Source of the DNA: Symbiodinium kawagutii
Taxonomy: Eukaryota; Sar; Dinophyceae; Suessiales; Symbiodiniaceae
Direction of reading: 5' to 3'
Assembly (NCBI GenBank): GCA_009767595.1
Contig: VSDK01021695.1
Span: 1-64,000 of the forward strand
Length of the DNA stretch: 64,000 nt
Within the stretch, counting starts at the first letter, position 1. Each line of letters starts with the position of its first letter. The position numbers and the translations under genes are program-made. Positions 1 to 13,400 of the stretch are shown here, piece after piece. Under the pieces are notes generated by a model that worked only from the letters and a program-made list of their open reading frames with translations, was not told the origin of the DNA and ran no database searches.

Positions 1-207
1 ACATGCTCATTGTTATCAAAAATGTAGGCCGTAATTAAACCGCCCACGATTCGAAAGATTAAATCGTCCATAATTAGATGCAAATAAGGCATGATTGAGG
101 AAATAAAATACAATGCAGAGATAAGGCATGACTAATAGACGACATAGAGTGGTAATGGAGTAAAAAGTCTTCAATGGGGGGGGGCGCAAATTCAAGAAAC
201 AAAAACA

Positions 208-925
208 CTAAACAAACCAAAAAAACTTAAAAACCAAAGAAACCAAAAAAAAAACTTTTTGGTGGGGAGGGGGGGGAAGCAAATCCAAAAATCCAAAAAC
301 ACCAAACAAATAAAAAAAACAAAAACAACCAAAAAAAATCAAAGAAAAACCAAAAAACCAAAACTTTTTGGAGAAGTTTTGGTTTGGAGCCAAAAGATGT
401 TTTTTTTTGGTTTTCCTTGAGTTTTTTGTTTTTTTTTGGTTTTCCTTGAGTTTTTTGTTTTTTTTTGGTTTTCCTTGAGTTTTTTGTTTTTTTTTGGTTT
501 TCCTTGAGTTTTTTGTTTTTTTTTGGTTTTCCTTGAGTTTTTTGTTTTTTTTTGGTTTTCCTTGAGTTTTTTGTTTTTTTTTGGTTTTTTGGAGCTTCAA
601 AGTAATACATCTTTTCAAACAACCAAAAAAAATCAAAGAAAAACCAAAAAACCAAAAAAACTCAAGGTTTTTTTTGGTTTTTTGGCAATTCTAGATCAAT
701 TGTTCTTAAAGAAAAAATGCAAAAACAAAAAAAAACTTGAGTTTGTTTGGTTTTTTGGAGCTTCAAAGTAATACATCTTTTCAAACAACCAAAAAAACAC
801 TAGGTTTTTTTTGTTTTTCAAGCTCCAAAACCAAAAAAAACCAAAAAACTCAAGGAAAACCAAAAAAAAACATCTTTTGGCTCCAAACCAAAACTTCTCC
901 AAAAAGTTTTGGTTTTTTGGTTTTA
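208..925. repeat. AT-rich minisatellite and long inverted repeat
   Basis: A unit of about 30 bp (GGTTTTCCTTGAG followed by T/G runs) is repeated about six times in tandem between roughly 408 and 590. The block at about 350-440 (AAACTTTTTGGAGAAG, then GGAGCCAAAAGATG) returns as its reverse complement at about 830-915, so the whole segment can fold into a stem with a 400-bp loop. Inside the loop the phrase GGAGCTTCAAAGTAATACAT occurs twice in direct orientation (about 590 and 757). The strand asymmetry (G+T against A+C) produces long spurious Lys/Asn or Phe-rich ORFs, which are not genes. The 207 bases before it are AT-rich with nothing recognisable. Confidence 0.85.
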
Positions 926-930
926 TTTAG

Positions 931-1379
931 GTTTGGAGCTTGCTCTATATACTTAATTATATCAGCATATTTACAGTCTCTTATCCTCCCCCCTTTGATA
1001 AACATTCTTTCAACCAACAATCAAAATAATGATTAAAAACAAAATTCATGACAAACGTATTGTTGAGAACAACTTGACCACTGATCTTGGGGGGGGTACG
1101 TATCATTATCTATTTGACCCTCTGCTTCCAGTTATCATGAAATAGTAGGTGACCAGCTGGTTTCTATCATTTTTGTTTGGGCTTGGTTACCTACTATAAT
1201 GGGAACGGGAAGCAATGCTTCGATCCTCATTTGATAGATTGTCAATATGATTGTTCTAAGTTTAAACATCAATTGAGCCATTCTCAACATTGAATGATGT
1301 AGATAGCCTTATCCATGGGATAAACATGTTTAATTAAGCATCAGATACGCCTTGCTCACCAGGCAGGCCTTGCGTCCAG
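931..1379. other. Non-coding stretch upstream of first visible exon
   Basis: No coding-like segment or named repeat is visible. If the asparaginase gene is complete, its N-terminal exon (the His-Gly-Gly-Ala-Gly strand) should lie upstream; I could not find it here, so it is probably outside the window. Confidence 0.4.
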
Positions 1380-1495
1380 CGTTCACCACATCAGCACCTC
1401 GGGAAGCCGCAGGAAGCCAACCTCGCGGCTTTCCGACGTGCTGCGGCTGAAGGTTATCAACTGCTCAAAGAAGGCGTCGTTGAAGCATTGCGAGG
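1380..1495 (+). CDS. Asparaginase exon 1 (first visible)
   Basis: Encodes HLGKPQEANLAAF then RRAAAEGYQLLKEG, matching the helix after the HGGAG strand in ASRGL1 (VRAATVGYGILREGG). The acceptor is CCAG at 1376-1379; an upstream alternative is CACCAG at 1358-1362. The donor is uncertain: GC at 1490 or GA at 1496 keeps phase with exon 2 and leaves a six-residue insertion (VVEALR) relative to human. Codon choice is GC-rich, in contrast with the AT-rich flanks. Confidence 0.7.
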
Positions 1496-4400
1496 GAGAG
1501 CAGTTGGATGCAGTTGGTGGTTGATAGTGGCTTACAGTGGTTGATACATGGTTGAGAATGGTTAATGATAGCTCACAGTGGCTCATGATGTTTAATAATT
1601 GATAGTAGCTAATAACGGCTCATAATGATTTGTAGTAGCTAATAATGGTTGTTAGTGATTATAATATGCTATACTGATGGCTGATGAATGGTTACAGTAT
1701 GTGACAATGATGGCTTGGTGGATAGCAACCCACAGCAACTCATCCCATGGGCTGAGGCTGAGGCCATGGTCCTCAGCCATTAGCGAGTAGTAAAAAACGG
1801 CTCATCAACCATCGTTGAGAAATAAATTGCTGATAGTAATGTCTTAGTAGTGGTCTATATGGCTGATATATGCTGATACCAATGGCTTTGTGGCTTATAT
1901 AATTGTTTAATGGCGTGTAATGGCTGATATTGATGGCTTATGTTGGTCTATGACAGCAGCTAGTAGTGGTGATACATGCCAATGATGCTCAGTGAATGTC
2001 AATCAACACCCAACAACACTGATTGCTTGATGCTTGATGTTGTTTACTCGCAGGTGACAAAAAGCAATCATGGTAATTGATCACGGCCAATGATGGCCAG
2101 TAACAGCTGACGACATGTTGATTCCACTGCTGCTGTTTACATTTCCTGTATCACCTACTAGGGATAGGGTAAACAGATCCCAGTGCAGTGCTTTGGGTGT
2201 TTATCACTCATGGTTGGCACTGTGTATCACCACGGATCAACTCCCCCACAGTGGATGCTTCATGGGACGATGCTGCACAAAGAGTTTGTCCAAAGCTCCC
2301 ACTGGTTGACTTGTTCACAGTCCTGCTCGATATGGGAGGAGTCGTTAGCGATTTCTTGGTGAACATCAATGGGAGAGCTGCCTGGTGTAGATATAACTGT
2401 AGCAACCGAAAACATGATACATATTGTTTTTTTCTGAATGATTTTTTAGGGGATTGCAATGGACAATAGTAGGGGATAATCAATAAGAGTGGTTAAACAG
2501 CTGCTCTATGGTGGTTTCATGTGGTTTCTTAATGTAGGGGAACGCCCAAAAGATGGTTGGTTGATTACTACAAATTATTCTTAATGGATGATTTGGTGGG
2601 TCCCGTGTTTTGAGAAGTCCTGGTATAATACAACATGTTTGCCAATTTTTGACTTGGTGGCACTGCATTGTAGCTGGCTAATAATTGGGGTTGTCATAGT
2701 TCTGGCGAAGTACAACGACTGCCAAAGGCAAAACGGCACCTAACGGAACCTGACGCAAATGACCGCATGTCTGTATCATGTATTATGTTTATGTCTGAAT
2801 AAACCATACATGTATATATATATATATTTATACATATCTGTATGTGTATGTATAGTTATATGAGTGTATCATAGTAGTAAACCAGTCATTTTTGGGGTCC
2901 TCAATTTTGAGACCCATGTATATGGGAAGACAGTGCAGGACAACCAAGGCCGTGTTGGTTCCGCAGTGCTGGAAGCAGTGCTGGGGGGTTGGGCGTGAAA
3001 AACCAGGGCCCCACTGGCCGTCCAACATCTGATTGACGGGCACCATTATTATGAACAAGATGCTATAACGATTTTGACCAAGATGAACCCTTACTACCCA
3101 TCATGAGCCATTATTTCCCACCAACTATCATTAACCAGTACTAATGAATCATCATGAACCATCATATAGTCACTCATTAGCTACCATTAACCACCATTAG
3201 CCATCCTACAGTAACAATTTCTTTCCCAAGATAATCACCCTCACCAGTTCGCGTAGGCGGAAGGCGAGGAGCGGTTTTCAGTTAGCGGCGCAGACCTGGG
3301 GAGATGTCTTTTTTTCACAGAACTGAAATGTCTATGCGTAGTGGCATTAACATGGTTATGCGTTACTGGCGCATTAACCACTGTTCAATAATGGTTAATG
3401 ATGGTCGTAAAATAATGGTTAAGTGAATGATAGTGGTTGATAATCGTGGTCAATAGTAGTGGTTAACCATTTATAATAGTGGCTAATAATAGTGGTAATA
3501 GTGGTTAATGATAGCGGTTAATGATACCAGCCCAGAGTAGATTATGCTTAACTAAATTTCACAACCATGATTAATCACAAACTGGTTAGGCATAATGGTT
3601 AAGAGTAGATAACAGTTGTTAATAGTGGTGGCTACATAGTGGTTAATGATAGTCGTAAGAGATATGGCTATGGTTGAACCATTGTAGTAGGCAACCAACC
3701 CCGGTTACAAAGGTAGAAACCGGCTGGCTACCGACCCCTATTTCATGGTAGCTGGAGACATAGGGAATGACTTACTTACTCAATATGAACAACCAAATTT
3801 GTGAAATCCGAGATCTACATTTATTGATGGAAAATAACTTCCACAATGTTTTACAGAATATCATCAGTGTGAATGTTGGCTAATAGTTGTTGATCGCGGT
3901 GAATCCTCATGGCAACAACTACAAATACTACAGCTAATACTGCTACTGCGACTGCTACGAAGACTGCTGCTGCTTGTTTATCTTATTTCTTACTATTCCT
4001 GCTAATACTACTGCTGGTTTCAGTGCCATAATTGAAAAATAAAGTGTTTTTACAATTCCCGTCAGCAACCCCTGGAGGAATGCAGATATTAGCAGGTCAC
4101 GGTGTATGCTGTGTCTGGACATCATGTTAATTTTGAGAGCTACCAATTAAATAATAAGTGTATGCATCAGCATCAAGGATCATCAGATGCGGTCCTACTG
4201 CCTTGTTACATGAAACAATTACAGATTGTTACAGCCTATCATTTGTAACTCATGCTGTGTCAAGAGGGCATTTGATTTGTTTGATGTTAGCCACTGATCG
4301 GATGATCTTGCTGGGGTATTGCATTTGGGGCATTGACAGCTTTTTCTCATCGGTACACTTCATATCAATATATTCCTGGTTACCGATGATTGCTGGTTCT

Positions 4401-7400
4401 ATGCACCATATTATTCAACTTTGTTCATGCACTCCCACCACGTATGCCATGGTTATCTTCAGCAGATTTGTTGATGATGATTTACGAGCATAGGGAACTG
4501 GTGAAGCCATGGTGAAACTTTGGTGAGCGTTCACCCACCTGATTCGGGGTCCAAGTCAAAGTTGTATATCCCAAAAACGCGGGTGAGTTTTCCTTTTTAC
4601 CGCTGGTTGGTGCTTTGTTTTTCTCGCAGTTTTTCTATGTTCACCAGTGTGAACAAATGGGTGTTTCTCAAAATAGGAGTACCCCTACATCATCCATTGA
4701 TAATCATGTTTAATGATAAACCAACCATAACTTGGGGGGTCCCCTATTCTGAGAAACCCCCAAATGATTGATTGATTTCAACAACTGATTTGTTAACCAT
4801 TTCTTAGGGGTGGTCCCAAGCAGCTGTTCATGACCATTTGATTTCATAAGGGGTTGGTCCAACCACCAACCAGAACGGGTCCAACCACCTGGTTGGGTGT
4901 CCGGTCCCACCCACGGCGAGCTCGGCCCTGTCAGGGCCTTGGATGCCGTGGAGCTTGCGGCCCCTTGCGTCCGCAAGACCTGGGTGGGTGGAGACGTGGA
5001 CGCAGCTTTGATTTCAAAGGTGGATGAAGTTTATGATGGATTAGTTGATGGGTTGGTATTAGTTGATGTATTAGTTTATTATATGTATTAGTTTAGGGTT
5101 GGTTTATTATGTGTTAGTTGATTTGTATTAGCTTATTATGTATTAGCTTTGTTATGTATTAGTTGATGTATTAGCTGATGATGTCAATGATGAAGTGAAT
5201 GGATGAAGTTATTAGCGTCAATGCTTTGTTCATGATGTATGTGTGGCTTATTTCATGTTTTCGATGGATAGACCAATACACGCAATCCTGGATGAACATC
5301 CCAACAGTTCAGTAGTGGGATGTGAACAGCCGTTCGGGTGCCACTGTGCCAACCTTAGGTGCGCATCTTGGAGGATGACGAATCCTTAAACGCTGGACGA
5401 GGCCTGGCTGCCGCATGGTGACCATGGACGAGTTGTGAGTGGCTGCCGCATCGCGTGAACGCTCAAATGATGTTTGACAATGGTGGCTTATCCTGGTTTG
5501 ATGAAGAACATAGTTTAATTGTTGATGAATAATGGTTAAGGACTGATGGATCGTTGATGGGTTGATTCATGGTTCTTACCAGTTGATGGATACTCATGGT
5601 CCAATAGTGTTCAACGGAGAAGTATGATAGGTATTTGATGGTTGATTATTATGGTAGATATAAACTATTCATTCAGTAAGACTGGTTGATGAATATAGTT
5701 CCCAATGGATTGTTAATAATTGATAGGTTTCATGATGAATTGATGGGCTAAGAATGTTTGGTTCGCATAATTAATTCCTCAACCGATGCTGCCTGCTGAG
5801 CGCTCCATGAGTCACGTAACTCTCGGCAGATCTATACGGAGTACCGTTCGGTTCCGACATGAGTAGCCGTACATGAGTAGCGTCGGGTCACCTGGCTATC
5901 AAGGGCCCCCACGGGCCCCTTAGAAAGTGAGCTTTTTCCAGTCTAAAATATGGGTCAATTGATTATATATCTGTGAACAATTGTGTTTTTTTTGGAGGTT
6001 CATTTCCCAGCAGCTAACAATGCTAGCACATGTGTTTTGGGGGTGGTATTCTTTTTGGTGGGTAATGAAAAGACCATTTGGCGGTGAATAATGTTTAGTA
6101 AATGAACAACCATTTGTTTGAGAATGAGTTTCGGAAGATGCCACACTGTTCTGGAAGGTTAATCGGGGTAATGATGGTCAAGAAGCTATTGAAAATTGTT
6201 GAGAGCAGCCACTGGTAGCAGAACAAGTTGATAGTCAACACTGATAATTTACGATAAATCATGGCTGATGCTGGTCAATAGTGGTCAAAAATGGCTTTAA
6301 GACGCTTTAAGCTATGTTGGTTTTGGAAATATTCCCATGTCCATCAATCAGGAGTATGCTTACAGTTGATCAGCTTCCATGGTGAAGCCATATGGACGTG
6401 ACAACCAACGATTGTTTGATCACGGTTGGCATTGAAGTGATCGCCTGGGCTTGTCAATCTGGGAATTGCCACTTGGGTAGGCATGGCAGAGGAAAGACCA
6501 ATCTGTAAATTTGAACAGCTGTTCTCAAAATAAGGAACCCCCAAATTATTGAAGCTTAGCAATTTGAAGCAATAAACCATATGCTTGGGGTTCCCAATGA
6601 CTTCAAGTACTGTAGGTAAATATGCTTTACATGGAGCATTTGGCTTGGTCATCCATAGTTGGTCATCGCTTCTGCCAGTGCTGGTTCCCTTCGCCCGTAG
6701 AAGTCATCACTGGACTTGTGGAGAAGCCATGACTCGTTAGGACGACTAGCCTCGAAGAAGCTAATATAGACCCTCCCAGAAAGGGCTTGGAACATCTGTT
6801 TAATATTGGTATAGCCATTTGGGAGGGTCCATGTTAGTTTCCAGGCGGATTATGGCAAGCTGTTCTTCTGTTAGTCACAAGTCACAAGGTTTTTTTCAAC
6901 TCAGGGGACCCTCAAGCTATCATCCTTTGCATCGACCATTTGTAGTGAACCATGCGTTTTGCGGGTTCCCTATTTTCAGAACCCACCACTGATCATCCAC
7001 GCTCAGCTGTAGGCATGATTTGTTGTTTCAGAGCTGGTCCAGCATGTCGGGTCCAGTTTTTTGGGCTCTGTGGAGGGTGAAAATATTTAGCTATTTTTAT
7101 TGCTAATAAATGTCCCAACAAAATAGCTAAATAATCATCAAACAAACATTCAATATTCATTTTTATCCTTCCATGTTTGATGACTTTTAGCTATTTTTAT
7201 TGCTGATTATTTAACCATTATTGACGATTTTAACAAGTTTTACTGGTCATGAACCATTGTCCAACGGATTATTGACTATACGGTGGTTTCTCAACATGGG
7301 GATTCCCCAATCATCCTTTATATTAATCATGTTCAGTAATCAACCATCCATAACCTTGGGTTCCCTATTGTTCAAAGAAACGACAATGACTAGGAGCTGT

Positions 7401-10400
7401 TTGACCATTGTTGTTGGTGATTGTCTCCTAATTTGCCATTCTCAATTAATGGCTATAACCCTGATGATATATGATAATATGATCTCTACAGATTCCAATG
7501 ATTTCCATGAATATTCTCTGGATAATCCCTGGTAAAACCACTAGTCGAAACCACCATAATAGCTGCGTTTTGCGAACCCGCGGGCCCCGTTGACCAGTCA
7601 TGCTCGAACAAATGGCATCCCACGAGGTCACTGTCCGGTCGGGATGCCACCATTCATTCAGCCACGCGAATCGTGGTGAATCATATTATCACAACATCCA
7701 ATACGTCAATGATTTGAGTAATGATTAATTAATAATGGTGAAAGGTTAATGGGCGTGGTAGACTGATAAACATGAATCATGGTTAATTATAAGGAAACAG
7801 TATTGACTATATTGATGTACAACAGTCATAGCCATAAGTAATGGTTAATGATGAATAAGCAATGGGGTAACATGCTCTGCTTGGGGTAATAGAGATGACG
7901 TGCAGCGAGAGAGAAAATCACCAACAATTTTGCTTAAGCAGCTACTAGTCATGGTGGTTTCTGAAGCCACAAGGGTATCCATGAATGGCTGGTTGAATTG
8001 TTAATGATCATTAATGGATGATTTGGGTGTCCCCTATTTCGAGAAGCACTCTTATCACAACAACCAATAACATCAACGATTTGTATGTTCATCAAGGTTT
8101 AATGATGATTGTTGATATTGGTGAAATCGAGGTTCGTAAAATCAATCCGTTAGGTGAGCAGAGCTCCCACATTGATTCCATTGCGGGAGTGCTATTGTCC
8201 AACTGGTTTGTGGGCCTCAGCCGTCACTTCAAAGGTTTTCGCCGCAGTATGTCTCAGGAGGTCGGGGGCGCCTGGTGATGTATCAACCATAATGGCTCAG
8301 AATGATGGTTCACAACATAAAGTTGTGAATACTGGCTGATGGTACTTCGTCATCATGTCACATTGACATATCAATCAAGTTTTAATGTAGTGAATTCGAA
8401 AGTTGATAATGCTTCCATGTCACATAGCAGGCCGAAATATCTTTTGGATGCGGAGTCGTCATTGCCTCGAGATTTCGGAGACATGAATTCATTATTAAGC
8501 ACACTATGAAGAATCTCTGTGACGTACCATGAACTAGCACTCAACAACCAGTAATATTCATCATTGCTTTTACTTGCTATTATTGACAAGTATTAACTCG
8601 ACTAGCCCATTGGCGGTCATCGTTCATAATCACTATCCATAAATTACACCATGACTAAGCATCATTTTTGTTCTAACCATCATTTAATGAGATTTCAAGT
8701 AGCAACCATCATTTCACCATGTAAGCATGATTGAGCCATGACTGAAGCATCATCCTAGCGCTGCCTCGAGCTGGACGAGATCAATACCAGGAGGCGCCAT
8801 TGGCTGACAAAATTCGAGTTGCCAATGCCACGGTTGCAAGGTCCAGAAACAGTGGAAAACATTCGAATGATGATCTAAGCATAACCAACCACATGCTGGT
8901 CAAAAGATGACTTCATGGTGGTCAGGTGGCGGCTATCGCCGCATGATCGGTAAGCGATGGCCAAATCGTAGCTAGATGAGGGATGGTGAGGGCTCAATGA
9001 TGGCCAAGTGGTGCTGAAGCGACGGTTCCTAGCATGGTTCAACCATGTCGTCAGCGGCCAAAGGATTGTTAAAGGATGATCAAGCAGGCAGCGGTCAAAT
9101 GATTTTTTTTGGCCAACCGTTGGTTGCATGATGGCTAAACTGTGGCTGGGCGATAGTCAAACAGTCATTCAACAATGGCTAAAGTGATGGCTCAATGGTG
9201 GCCAATTCGGGTTTCAAGGACGGCGAAAGAATGGCGGAAAGTTGGCTAGCTGATGTCCGATTAGTGATCAGATGCCCAGGCGATCGGCACGTGATGGGTT
9301 AACGGTGACAGCAGTCATGGTCCAAACCCTTCTGTTTTTCAAGATTGTTGCACGATGGCCAGGCGATTTTAACATACATCCTTGCCAGCCATGTAGTTGC
9401 AAAAGCCCTGAGCGATTACAGCCGCAGCGAATAAGCACTAAACATTCTTTGTCATGAGTGGCCATGATAAATTCTATCTCAGCAACCAGCCATGGCAGCC
9501 ATTGATTTTCATGGCCAATCATCACAAGCATGTAGTACCATACTGACAGATTGATGTCTATTGGCCAGCAAGGAAGCAACCAAACACCAGTTTCCAACCA
9601 TCCGATTACCACCAACAGCCACCATAGCGAAGGCCATCAATATTCAAATGATTTTTGGCTAGGATTTCTGAATCGTTGCAAGCCATTTTGCTTTATCAAT
9701 CCACGAAGTATCAATGAACAATGTTCCGTGGATTGATTCTACCACAATCCACTTTCGTGTGCAATGGTTCTTGGCCATCAAACCAAATGTTGTTTACCAG
9801 CCTTCGGTCTTTGGTCATTCATTGTCCACGGTTTGATTCCTTATTTCGGGTACGCCATGGTTATCACGGAGCAGCGATGGATTACGGTGGCTCAACAATA
9901 TCATTTGCCGCGGTGATTGAAACCATCAATCAGAATCATCAATCTAGCCCGCTCTTCACAATCCTTACTTGACTAACACGTTGCACTGTCATTGAATGTC
10001 ATCGTCACATGTTGTAAATTCATAAATTTTTTTTTGCCCAATCGCTTGACATGGAAACGCCACGGTTCGTTTCTCGCGTCCAGCTGAATGACGTGACAAA
10101 TTATTTCGATTTTTTTGTTTCCAGGGTTTGATTGGTTCAGGCCCAGTGCCGCAGGGGTTGCGTTGATATGCGTTGATTGGTTTCGTTTCTTCCGCGGCGC
10201 GCATTGGCAATACGAATAAACAACAGGAACATTTGCAAATAGTGATATTGTTATATCACATTTTTGAAATACCACTTTTGAAAACATTGCAGTTATTTAT
10301 CACTGAATGTCATTATCACATGTTTGTTTGTTTGTTTGTTTGTTTGTTTGTTTGTTTGTTTGTTTGTTTGTTTGCTAGTGCTGTTCGATTCTTCAAAAAT

Positions 10401-13400
10401 TGAAACGATGTCAGATTGTCCCCTGATTTGTGCCTCGGAAGGATGTTCCTTGAACGCAAATGGCGAAGCTGAACTGGATGCCATGATAATGGAGGGCCCT
10501 TCATTGCTCGCAGGGGCGGTGGCAGGCGCGTGTCAAAATGTTCGGGGCAGCAGCCATCAATGTCACTTGTGGCATGTCTAGTTTCCCATTAGTGGGTTCG
10601 GCAAGGATTTGGACAGACATGGCAAACGGTCTAAACACGACATTGTCATCGCCACGTGCGATGCACATGTTTCCAATGCTGTTGCCACGACCTATCAGCA
10701 ATGTTGGAATATCATTCCATGCCAATGTTGTTGATCTTCCACGTATCAATTTACAGGTGGACAGATATTGCCATTGTGGCAGGCGTAGCTGTCCAGAACC
10801 CGATTTCGCTATCGCGTTTGGTCTTGGAACAGACCGACCATGTGATGTTGGCCGGTGAAGGTTCGGACGCCGAGGGTTCACTTGGATTGATTTGGGTGGT
10901 TCAAATCGGGAACTCTAAAAATTATGTTTGGTTTCTAGTGGTTCACGGTGGTTACTCGCAAGGGGATCATGAACAATCAGAACTTGTGATTTTAAATGTA
11001 CGAACTATAATCGTTTAATAATCAAAATGATTCAAAATACTAAGGATGATTTGAAGACCGATTCAAAGAAGTTACCGTTTGCTTGGACGGAACTGTGATG
11101 CAAATGGATGTAGCAATTGATGTTGACGGAACCAAAGAGCCAAGGATGAAGATTGTGCGAAAAGTAAAATTAGCCCCAGCCTTTGGCGGCGAACAATTGT
11201 GGCGGTTTTTTTTCACAATTTTGCGCCGAAGGTATGAAGACTTGTCAGAAAAATGGTTCGCCGAAATCATGGTTTCAGCTCACAAATGTACCATGTTGTC
11301 AACATGAAGAAACAAAAACACATCAATTTGCTTACAGAATGACCTTGCTGCAAGCCTGGGTGGAGGTTCTTTTGGACGAATATGCGAAGCCAAAGCTGGC
11401 AGCCTTCCACGCAACACGCGTTGATGCGGTGCAATTCCGAAACATGCGCAAATTGTCATCCGCCCCGAAGTGGAAATAATCCAGATGATTCAGAGATGTT
11501 GTTGTAAATATTTTTTTGAGGTGAAAATCCATCATTGGAAACAGTTTTTCTTGGTAAGTATTTACCACCTATAACCACCTACAACCACCTACAACCACCT
11601 ATAACCACCCATAGCCACCTATAGCCCATGATTCCAACCATAATTCAACCTCCAACCCCCCAAAACCACCTCTGCCACCGAAAAAATGCCGCCTGTCGGT
11701 GGTGTCCTGGGCCTGTGCGACGAGGCGCAATGACTTTGGCCAAGGCGCACGGCGCCGTTGCACAGCAACTGGTGACCCCTGAGGCGGTGGAGGAGCGACT
11801 GGCGAAGCCAGTGAGGGATGGCTGCTGATGGGTCATGGTTGGTTCAGGGTTGGTTCATGGTTGGTTCATGGCCGATGTATTACCAAATGGTTATATAGTT
11901 GATGTTAGTTGACTGATATTTTCTCATGGTTGAAACCACCAAGCAGTGGTTCACAATGATGTTGATGGTGAATTTTGATGAATTAACGGTATTGGATTGT
12001 CAATTTGATGGCACCGTAGAGTGCTATATCAATGGGGTATGGCGAGACGAGTTGTTGATGATCATGGCCAAAACTCATGATGTACAATCATTAGTGTTTA
12101 TGAGGATGGTTGTCATCATGATACTGATGATTATATTCTATTTTACTTTATTTGTTGTTTCAATTGTTGATGTTCATTAGCACAATGAGTGAACACAATG
12201 GGTGAAAATGGTCATTCCTGATGGTTGATCGCGAAGCTGATGATGCTTTGAATTGGGCTGATAAGGGTGCCTTATTCATGGTTCAGTTCAACAAATTGAT
12301 GATTTCACAATTGTGCAGTCTATGATTCATAGAGATGTGGCGATGATAGTGATGATGATGGTGATAACGGTGCATATTGGTTCATTTGTTTCCTGGGAGT
12401 AGTGGGTACTACCCACCAAGAAGAGAAAAAACGAGGACATTGACAAAATACTAGGCCTTTGGTTTTGACAGGACAATCTACCTTTTGAAGAGCACTTTTG
12501 TTTCCACGAGCCAATTTCCAACCAATAAATTCAGAGAGAACGGATTCTTTTCATGTTTTTGGCACATAAAAATCGAGGACCAATCTGTTTCAGCTCAGAG
12601 GCCAACAAATCTGGGCAGGATATCTGGAACAAAATCAAGATTCAGATTGAAACTTGGATATCCCTAGAAATCCATGGATATATCTCTTTTGATCGTCACT
12701 AGAAAATCCATGGATACATTGAAACGTCCTCAACTAGAAAATTCATGTTGAACATCAACAGATTCATCCCCATGAAGACAACTTATCAGCAGTCCCTGTC
12801 CCCGAGGAGTGGCAACGCTGGCGCGAGTACCGGCAGAACGTCTCCTCGCTCTTTGCTGGGAGGCGCACCAGGGTGCCTGTGGGATGCTGACGCGTAGTTG
12901 ATAATGGTCAGCAGCGGTTGGCAACTTGGAGACAGGAAATATCAATTGCATTCTTTGCCTACATGCATGTTTGTATTTTGGTATGTTTGTATGTATGCCT
13001 GCATGTTCGTACATTTGTATGTTTGTATGTATGTTGGTATGAATTATTGTACATGTATATTTCAACATTGAAACATATACACAACAGAAGATAATTGGTT
13101 CATTACGGCTAGATCTTGTGGGATAACCACTTGCCAGTGAAATTTGTTGATTTATTTGAGCCACTGTTCAAAATTTGTGTCCCGCCATACCCTCCATGGG
13201 GTCATCACCGCATCAACCTGGGATGATGGGCCATCGATTGTGTACAAAATCCTTATCGGCCATTACGAAGCCTGGTTTGCAACATGGTAACAACCATGAT
13301 TTAGCCATTATTATATGCGGGATTGGTGTAATACGTGCTAGATACCATATAAAATGAGCCATCATGAGAGCCACACCAATGCCATGATGAGCTTACCCTC

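Noticed and set aside
7563..7642. Apparent asparaginase exon (RFANPRAPLTS, then MLEQMASHEVTV after a 1-nt shift)
   Set aside because: It mimics the NP..LAR.V.E segment but needs a frameshift and lies before exon 4. A clean, phase-matched NPISLSRLVLEQ exon exists at 10783-10860, so this is chance resemblance.
10324..11018. Independent small genes in the overlapping ORFs at 10.3-11.0 kb
   Set aside because: Only the two segments that match asparaginase exons 4 and 5 are supported; the rest of the ORFs run through intron and microsatellite.
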